Source of the DNA: Telmatactis stephensoni
Lineage: Eukaryota > Cnidaria > Anthozoa > Actiniaria > Isophelliidae
Direction of reading: 5' to 3'
DNA: 64,000 nt
NCBI GenBank assembly: GCA_029948255.1
Contig: JALIZF010001759.1
Span: forward strand, 543,501-607,500
A program made the position numbers and the translations under genes. The notes under the pieces are model-generated. The model was not told the DNA's origin, made no database searches, and saw nothing but the letters and a program-made list of their open reading frames with translations. This document shows positions 56,425 to 64,000 of the stretch, in pieces; positions within the stretch are counted from its first letter, which is position 1, and each line of letters begins with the position of its first letter.

Positions 56425-57886
56425 TGTCACCACAAAAGGTTCCCCCTTCCCTAAATCGTTCTGTTTCAGTATCCAGTTCTTCAATAGATATTCCACTTAA
56501 CATTTGATAGTGCTCATTACATTGCACATGGTCAACAAAGGTCTGTCTAAGTTGGTATACATCATCATCTGTAGTTTTCAATAGTCCTAGTTTTGTAAGG
56601 TGTCCCCCTAAGGTTGTTATTTTCTTCGCCTTCCATGACTTTTTGCAATTGAATGATAATACTTCTAAAGGCACAATCGCCATCTCCAGCCACAGGATAT
56701 ACATCCAGACCAAACGAAGAGAGATGTCTTTGAAGTATTTCTGAATGTTTGTCTATTTCGTCCCAGTCATCTCGATAAGACGACAAAATTTTCTTTCCAA
56801 CACTCTGTGAAATTAGAAGACTAAATGGATGAAAAGTTCTGTCGTTACAATCCTGTTGGAATTTTTCTAGAATACATTGCAACTTCTGCATGTCCTTAAG
56901 TAACAACTTATACAAACTTTCCTTGAAAAGGTCTTGCACATTGTCTCCCAAAACGACTATTTCATCACTGAAGGTAGTGTTTGACTTTTTGATGTCAGAG
57001 TTCCGTGGTGCCCATATGGCATCTAACTTTTCTGGAACTTTGTCATCATGTGGCAGATGATTTTTCCACGATTCTTGAAATGTGCGAGAAGGAGGTCTCG
57101 TCCATTTTCCCATTGGCACAAAGGGTACTACCTTGGAATTCATTTTGTGCTTTACATCATCTCTATTACAGTTAATGGAATAAAACAATACACTTAAAAT
57201 AGCCAAGACTAGTTCTACACCGATGCCGGTTGCATTAGATATCAAGGACTTATTTAAATATTTTTGTAGCCTTTCCTTGGCTTCGTTGCCTTCACCCGAT
57301 TTAAGCCCCGACAAACATCCTTTTTTGATATGTTTTCGTAAGTTATTTATCTCCAGTAAGACATTTTTCAATGTTTTTGATTTCAAGAATTTAGTGTACT
57401 TGTTAATGATATTATCCAGATTTTTTTCTATAATTTGTGGTTCTGGTGTTGGCAATGTTCTAGTTTTTCCATAATCTCCCTGTTGTCTAAAAATCTGTCC
57501 GAACTCCGCATTAAATGTCTTTGCAAACGGAGTACCTTTCGGGACTGCTTTCACCACTCTTTGGACAGCGTGGAAAAGATCCAGTTTGACATCTGCATTA
57601 GGAAATACAGATTTGTACATGGCGTTTACTTTACAACAGTCATCGACAATAATAAGCTCAACGTCTTTCTGCTCTTCACTTTTTGTTTTCTGGAGTAGAG
57701 ATCTTATCTCGTCGAATGCAGTTGTCCTTGTTAACTGCCAAGAAACCACTTCCCTTCTTTCATTAAGTACAATGAATAGGTTTTCAAATTGTCGTACATT
57801 GACGTTGTCACTACTCTTGCACCGATATACTTACTAATTTTAAAAGTATGGTCGCAGGTGAAAGTTTTACTTTTCTTTAATCGTTC
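56425..57886 (-). pseudogene. Copy 1: RNase H-like core and OTU N-terminal part
   Basis: After an in-frame stop at 57887-57889 the frame continues TFTCDHTFKISKYIGA, shifts by one base near 57815, and goes on FENLFIVLNERREVVSWQL, IIVDDCCKVNAMYKSVF, VKLDLFHAVQRVVKAV: a DHTFK...DxCC...LDxFH pattern of an RNase H-like (DDE-type) domain. A long helical region follows, then FGLDVYPVAGDGDCAFRS (OTU catalytic Asp-Cys). A second frameshift at the G5 run at 56604-56608 moves the rest of OTU (DDDVYQLRQTFVDHVQ, ETERFREGGTFCGD) to another frame (56425-56630). The exon continues at 53907. Confidence 0.8.
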
Positions 57887-58681
57887 TTACATGTCTTTCT
57901 CCAAATATGCATGTTTTTCCTGGTAATCGCCAAGAAATAAGTACATCAATTGTTTGCTGCTTGGGAACGAATACAACAGATTTGTGTAAAAACCTTCAGT
58001 GTCAAATCTTCCCTCCTTCATTGTCTGGTTAGAACTATTCGATGACAAGAAAAGACGATTGCTCCTGTCACAAAATTCATTAAAATTGAGATTTGCAATT
58101 GCCTCGCTCATTTTAGCAAAACTTACGCCATTAATTATTTGTGTGTACAAAAAATCTATTATTTGTTTAGAAGTAGCAGATTTGAATTGCATTGTAAAAG
58201 GAAAACAATGACTATACAAGGTTGGAATTGCCTTAAAGAGGTCTTCACATGCAGATAAATATCTGTGCTTCTTTCCTTCATGATTACAAAAGTAGCTTCT
58301 TTGTATTAATATGACATTTCCACGTAGATCGTAAACCAGCCGTGGGTTGAAATAACTTTTCTTAATAACTTGATGTGTGAACTGGCCTACTTTTAGAGGA
58401 CTTTTGTGTTCTGGACATTCAATTGAAATTCCAAAATGACTGATGGGACACCATATATAAACTTTAGGGAAATGGTAGTCTTCCAGTTCTGTGCCAATTA
58501 GTTTCGGAAGGATTATATGGTCATAGCGACAGTCCCTGCTGTTCTTTTTAAAATCATCAATTAGTTGATTTATGTAATCTTGAGCTTTATGGTCCAGCGT
58601 CACTCCAATAACCAAATTGTGAATCGCTGAGGCTATAAGTAAACACACCAGACAGTTAAATAGTACCAACTTCATTTTCAT
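57887..58681 (-). pseudogene. Copy 1: DUF6729-like N-terminal region (264 residues)
   Basis: The frame shows VYIWCPISHFGISIECPEHK, VIKKSYFNPRLVYDLRGNV and SYFCNHEGKKHRYLSACEDL, a Cys-containing region resembling the DUF6729 family that precedes RNase H-like and OTU domains in invertebrate proteins. It ends KHAYLEKDM and a stop that is in frame with the core downstream. The hydrophobic first 20 residues look like a signal peptide, but GTTTACTTATAG just inside (58650-58635) is a good splice acceptor, so they may be intronic and the true start further upstream. Confidence 0.65.
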
Positions 58682-58792
58682 CCAATACTGAAACTGCTAT
58701 AAGAATTTTAAACTGTCGTATAAAAGTATTATGTCATATTAGTCTTTTTGTCACGACACGCTACTGTAATATAAACATAAGACGATTAAATG

Positions 58793-60262
58793 ACCTGGAT
58801 GTCACCACAAAAGGTTCCCCCTTCCCTAAATCGTTCTGTTTCAGTATCCAGTTCTTCAATAGATATTCCACTTAACATTTGATAGTGCTCATTACATTGC
58901 ACATGGTCAACAAAGGTCTGTCTAAGTTGGTATACATCATCATCTGTAGTTTTCAATAGTCCTAGTTTTGTAAGGTGTCCCCCCTAAGGTTGTTATTTTC
59001 TTCACCTTCCATGACTTTTTGCAATTGAATGATAATACTTCTAAAGGCACAATCGCCATCTCCAGCCACAGGATATACATCCAGACCAAACGAAGAGAGA
59101 TGTCTTTGAAGTATTTCTGAATGTTTGTCTATTTCGTCCCAGTCATCTCGATAAGACGACAAAATTTTCTTTCCAACACTCTGTGAAATTAGAAGACTAA
59201 ATGGATGAAAAGTTCTGTCGTTACAATCCTGTTGGAATTTTTCTAGAATACATTGCAACTTCTGCATGTCCTTAAGTAACAACTTATACAAACTTTCCTT
59301 GAAAAGGTCTTGCACATTGTCTCCCAAAACGACTATTTCATCACTGAAGGTAGTGTTTGACTTTTTGATGTCAGAGTTCCGTGGTGCCCATATGGCATCT
59401 AACTTTTCTGGAACTTTGTCATCATGTGGCAGATGATTTTTCCACGATTCTTGAAATGTGCGAGAAGGAGGTCTCGTCCATTTTCCCATTGGCACAAAGG
59501 GTACTACCTTGGAATTCATTTTGTGCTTTACATCATCTCTATTACAGTTAATGGAATAAAACAATACACTTAAAATAGCCAAGACTAGTTCTACACCGAT
59601 GCCGGTTGCATTAGATATCAAGGACTTATTTAAATATTTTTGTAGCCTTTCCTTGGCTTCGTTGCCTTCACCCGATTTAAGCCCCGACAAACATCCTTTT
59701 TTGATATGTTTTCGTAAGTTATTTATCTCCAGTAAGACATTTTTCAATGTTTTTGATTTCAAGAATTTAGTGTACTTGTTAATGATATTATCCAGATTTT
59801 TTTCTATAATTTGTGGTTCTGGTGTTGGCAATGTTCTAGTTTTTCCATAATCTCCCTGTTGTCTAAAAATCTGTCCGAACTCCGCATTAAATGTCTTTGC
59901 AAACGGAGTACCTTTCGGGACTGCTTTCACCACTCTTTGGACAGCGTGGAAAAGATCCAGTTTGACATCTGCATTAGGAAATACAGATTTGTACATGGCG
60001 TTTACTTTACAACAGTCATCGACAATAATAAGCTCAACGTCTTTCTGCTCTTCACTTTTTGTTTTCTGGAGTAGAGATCTTATCTCGTCGAATGCAGTTG
60101 TCCTTGTTAACTGCCAAGAAACCACTTCCCTTCTTTCATTAAGTACAATGAATAGGTTTTCAAATTGTCGTACATTGACGTTGTCACTACTCTTGCACCG
60201 ATATACTTACTAATTTTAAAAGTATGGTCGCAGGTGAAAGTTTTACTTTTCTTTAATCGTTC
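58793..60262 (-). pseudogene. Copy 2: RNase H-like core and truncated OTU
   Basis: Same domains, same in-frame stop and same first frameshift as copy 1. The G-run at the OTU break is one base longer (6), so the frame ends LRGDTLQN. The OTU part ends at the unit border after the first 6 bp of the neighbouring TIR; no distal OTU or CXC exon follows. Confidence 0.8.
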
Positions 60263-61057
60263 TTACATGTCTTTCTCCAAATATGCATGTTTTTCCTGGT
60301 AATCGCCAAGAAATAAGTACATCAATTGTTTGCTGCTTGGGAACGAATACAACAGATTTGTGTAAAAACCTTCAGTGTCAAATCTTCCCTCCTTCATTGT
60401 CTGGTTAGAACTATTCGATGACAAGAAAAGACGATTGCTCCTGTCACAAAATTCATTAAAATTGAGATTTGCAATTGCCTCGCTCATTTTAGCAAAACTT
60501 ACGCCATTAATTATTTGTGTGTACAAAAAATCTATTATTTGTTTAGAAGTAGCAGATTTGAATTGCATTGTAAAAGGAAAACAATGACTATACAAGGTTG
60601 GAATTGCCTTAAAGAGGTCTTCACATGCAGATAAATATCTGTGCTTCTTTCCTTCATGATTACAAAAGTAGCTTCTTTGTATTAATATGACATTTCCACG
60701 TAGATCGTAAACCAGCCGTGGGTTGAAATAACTTTTCTTAATAACTTGATGTGTGAACTGGCCTACTTTTAGAGGACTTTTGTGTTCTGGACATTCAATT
60801 GAAATTCCAAAATGACTGATGGGACACCATATATAAACTTTAGGGAAATGGTAGTCTTCCAGTTCTGTGCCAATTAGTTTCGGAAGGATTATATGGTCAT
60901 AGCGACAGTCCCTGCTGTTCTTTTTAAAATCATCAATTAGTTGATTTATGTAATCTTGAGCTTTATGGTCCAGCGTCACTCCAATAACCAAATTGTGAAT
61001 CGCTGAGGCTATAAGTAAACACACCAGACAGTTAAATAGTACCAACTTCATTTTCAT
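60263..61057 (-). pseudogene. Copy 2: DUF6729-like N-terminal region
   Basis: Protein identical to copy 1 over all 264 residues. It lies upstream of the copy 2 core with the same stop between them. Confidence 0.65.
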
Positions 61058-61168
61058 CCAATACTGAAACTGCTATAAGAATTTTAAACTGTCGTATAAA
61101 AGTATTATGTCATATTAGTCTTTTTGTCACGACACGCTACTGTAATATAAACATAAGACGATTAAATG

Positions 61169-62638
61169 ACCTGGATGTCACCACAAAAGGTTCCCCCTTC
61201 CCTAAATCGTTCTGTTTCAGTATCCAGTTCTTCAATAGATATTCCACTTAACATTTGATAGTGCTCATTACATTGCACATGGTCAACAAAGGTCTGTCTA
61301 AGTTGGTATACATCATCATCTGTAGTTTTCAATAGTCCTAGTTTTGTAAGGTGTCCCCCCTAAGGTTGTTATTTTCTTCACCTTCCATGACTTTTTGCAA
61401 TTGAATGATAATACTTCTAAAGGCACAATCGCCATCTCCAGCCACAGGATATACATCCAGACCAAACGAAGAGAGATGTCTTTGAAGTATTTCTGAATGT
61501 TTGTCTATTTCGTCCCAGTCATCTCGATAAGACGACAAAATTTTCTTTCCAACACTCTGTGAAATTAGAAGACTAAATGGATGAAAAGTTCTGTCGTTAC
61601 AATCCTGTTGGAATTTTTCTAGAATACATTGCAACTTCTGCATGTCCTTAAGTAACAACTTATACAAACTTTCCTTGAAAAGGTCTTGCACATTGTCTCC
61701 CAAAACGACTATTTCATCACTGAAGGTAGTGTTTGACTTTTTGATGTCAGAGTTCCGTGATGCCCATATGGCATCTAACTTTTCTGGAACTTTGTCATCA
61801 TGTGGCAGATGATTTTTCCACGATTCTTGAAATGTGCGAGAAGGAGGTCTCGTCCATTTTCCCATTGGCACAAAGGGTACTACCTTGGAATTCATTTTGT
61901 GCTTTACATCATCTCTATTACAGTTAATGGAATAAAACAATACACTTAAAATAGCCAAGACTAGTTCTACACCGATGCCGGTTGCATTAGATATCAAGGA
62001 CTTATTTAAATATTTTTGTAGCCTTTCCTTGGCTTCGTTGCCTTCACCCGATTTAAGCCCCGACAAACATCCTTTTTTGATATGTTTTCGTAAGTTATTT
62101 ATCTCCAGTAAGACATTTTTCAATGTTTTTGATTTCAAGAATTTAGTGTACTTGTTAATGATATTATCCAGATTTTTTTCTATAATTTGTGGTTCTGGTG
62201 TTGGCAATGTTCTAGTTTTTCCATAATCTCCCTGTTGTCTAAAAATCTGTCCGAACTCCGCATTAAATGTCTTTGCAAACGGAGTACCTTTCGGGACTGC
62301 TTTCACCACTCTTTGGACAGCGTGGAAAAGATCCAGTTTGACATCTGCATTAGGAAATACAGATTTGTACATGGCGTTTACTTTACAACAGTCATCGACA
62401 ATAATAAGCTCAACGTCTTTCTGCTCTTCACTTTTTGTTTTCTGGAGTAGAGATCTTATCTCGTCGAATGCAGTTGTCCTTGTTAACTGCCAAGAAACCA
62501 CTTCCCTTCTTTCATTAAGTACAATGAATAAGTTTTCAAATTGTCGTACATTGACGTTGTCACTACTCTTGCACCGATATACTTACTAATTTTAAAAGTA
62601 TGGTCGCAGGTGAAAGTTTTACTTTTCTTTAATCGTTC
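61169..62638 (-). pseudogene. Copy 3: RNase H-like core and truncated OTU
   Basis: As copy 2 (G-run of 6), with one visible residue change (AIWAPRNS to AIWASRNS). It has no distal OTU part. Confidence 0.8.
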
Positions 62639-63433
62639 TTACATGTCTTTCTCCAAATATGCATGTTTTTCCTGGTAATCGCCAAGAAATAAGTACATCA
62701 ATTGTTTGCTGCTTGGGAACGAATACAACAGATTTGTGTAAAAACCTTCAGTGTCAAATCTTCCCTCCTTCATTGTCTGGTTAGAACTATTCGATGACAA
62801 GAAAAGACGATTGCTCCTGTCACAAAATTCATTAAAATTGAGATTTGCAATTGCCTCGCTCATTTTAGCAAAACTTACGCCATTAATTATTTGTGTGTAC
62901 AAAAAATCTATTATTTGTTTAGAAGTAGCAGATTTGAATTGCATTGTAAAAGGAAAACAATGACTATACAAGGTTGGAATTGCCTTAAAGAGGTCTTCAC
63001 ATGCAGATAAATATCTGTGCTTCTTTCCTTCATGATTACAAAAGTAGCTTCTTTGTATTAATATGACATTTCCACGTAGATTGTAAACCAGCCGTGGGTT
63101 GAAATAACTTTTCTTAATAACTTGATGTGTGAACTGGCCTACTTTTAGAGGACTTTTGTGTTCTGGACATTCAATTGAAATTCCAAAATGACTGATGGGA
63201 CACCATATATAAACTTTAGGGAAATGGTAGTCTTCCAGTTCTGTGCCAATTAGTTTCGGAAGGATTATATGGTCATAGCGACAGTCCCTGCTGTTCTTTT
63301 TAAAATCATCAATTAGTTGATTTATGTAATCTTGAGCTTTATGGTCCAGCATCACTCCAATAACCAAATTGTGAATCGCTGAGGCTATAAGTAAACACGC
63401 CAGACAGTTAAATAGTACCAACTTCATTTTCAT
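62639..63433 (-). pseudogene. Copy 3: DUF6729-like N-terminal region
   Basis: Three residue changes from copies 1 and 2 (V to A at 12, T to M at 28, D to N at 118). As the outermost copy it has the original upstream flank, starting at 63545, and would be the one next to any native promoter. Confidence 0.65.
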
Positions 63434-63544
63434 CCAATACTGAAACTGCTATAAGAATTTTAAACTGTCGTATAAAAGTATTATGTCATATTAGTCTTTT
63501 TGTCACGACACGCTACTGTAATATAAACATAAGACGATTAAATG

Positions 63545-64000
63545 AACGAAATATTGCCTCTACTGAAAGGCGTACGCCTTGTGCACGTCTCTCAGTTGGC
63601 GGTGGACTATTGAAGGTTTAAAGGTATTAACTTAAGAGGGTTACCTTCAGCTAAATGAAAGAGATACCGACCGTTTCACTATTGGCGGCAGCGGAAACAG
63701 AAGAACTAATATACATACCATGACTGTAATAAAGTGCTTAATTGAACTTAAAAGCAATGACCAGAGAATAAAACGCCCTCGCCTTGTTTGTATTCATTTT
63801 TCTTATTTTGTGCTCGTTAGTTCGCAACATAAATCCGAATATCCTTGATGTGAAATCAAGACACCCATGTTATCAAGAGGGAGCTAGGAGAGTGGTGGAA
63901 CACGAAATGTACCGACTAAACAAATCAACAAATTAAAACATGAATAAATTTACTATAAGAAATTGTTACTTACGAGGATTTATACTAGAAGAAATTGTTA
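63545..64000. other. Non-coding flank upstream of the triplicated gene
   Basis: No frame or repeat recognised. It may hold upstream exons or the promoter of the - strand gene, or an element end. Confidence 0.4.

Larger units (their letters stand above)
56418..63544. repeat. Three tandem copies of a 2375-2376-bp unit
   Basis: Copies 56418-58792, 58793-61168 and 61169-63544 are almost identical. Copies 1 and 2 differ visibly in a C5/C6 run (56604 and 58979) and G/A in the adjacent TTC(G/A)CCTTCC; copy 3 has a handful of substitutions. Each unit starts with ACCTGGATGTCACC, that is, with the last bases of the TIR of the neighbouring 2516-bp element, so the duplication happened after that insertion. 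Confidence 0.95.

Noticed and set aside
57223..57837. + strand frames of 83-87 codons repeated in each unit
   Set aside because: They are antisense shadows of the RNase H-like core and have no domain of their own.
58620..58681. Secreted protein with signal peptide
   Set aside because: The hydrophobic start contains a strong splice acceptor and the rest of the gene codes nuclear or enzymatic domains, so the start is probably intronic.

Overview
The window is eukaryotic: GT-AG introns, (ATT)n microsatellite tails, AT-rich spacers and almost nothing but transposable elements. The mix (DIRS-like and Crypton tyrosine-recombinase elements, a Helentron with OTU, endonuclease and RPA parts, a Mag-like Ty3/gypsy element, CR1/L2-like and RLE-type LINEs, a THAP-Kolobok element, a DUF6729/OTU/CXC gene) fits a marine invertebrate genome. 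I favour a cnidarian, probably an anthozoan, but only at moderate confidence. No ordinary single-copy host gene is evident.

Layout: 1-1300 unassigned, with a ~150-bp periodic motif. 1600-4270 decayed DIRS-like element 1 (RT, RNase H, N half of the tyrosine recombinase), + strand. 4600-14130 a Helentron on the - strand: repeat-rich N-terminus, 2A peptide, OTU protease, HUH Rep, Pif1-type helicase, APE-like endonuclease, then a separate RPA-like gene. Its helicase is split by a 710-bp TA-flanked MITE. 14194-18900 DIRS-like element 2, split by a 1154-bp TIR element. 19400-28345 a CR1-like LINE with 2A, PHD, endonuclease and RT; its endonuclease is split by a full-length gypsy element (21295-25752, short LTRs, TSD CCTTT). 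28345-31750 an R2-superclade LINE with restriction-like endonuclease, seated in the (ATT)n tail of the CR1-like LINE. 31754-32403 foldback element. 32548-33590 three truncated RLE-LINE 3' ends in a row, each joined at (TTA)n, then the 5' end of another. 34370-37010 a minisatellite. 39450-42571 a Crypton-like gene with introns. 44236-44602 a LINE 3' end.

45472-63544 is the most informative part. A - strand gene coding a DUF6729-like region, an RNase H-like/DDE-like core, an OTU protease and two CXC motifs is spread over 18 kb. Its OTU reading frame is interrupted by a 2516-bp element with a 2-bp AT duplication. The intron between OTU and CXC holds a complete 7054-bp Kolobok element (TTAA duplication). 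The 5' two thirds of the gene is repeated three times in tandem (unit 2375-2376 bp), each copy carrying the same stop and frameshift.

The Kolobok element carries two genes: a 14-exon THAP transposase on + and, convergent on -, a protein with the P2X7-type cytoplasmic 'ballast' domain. This accessory gene inside a TIR/TTAA-bounded transposon is the finding I would follow first. Several insertions are proven to the base because removing the element plus one duplication copy restores the reading frame of the interrupted gene.
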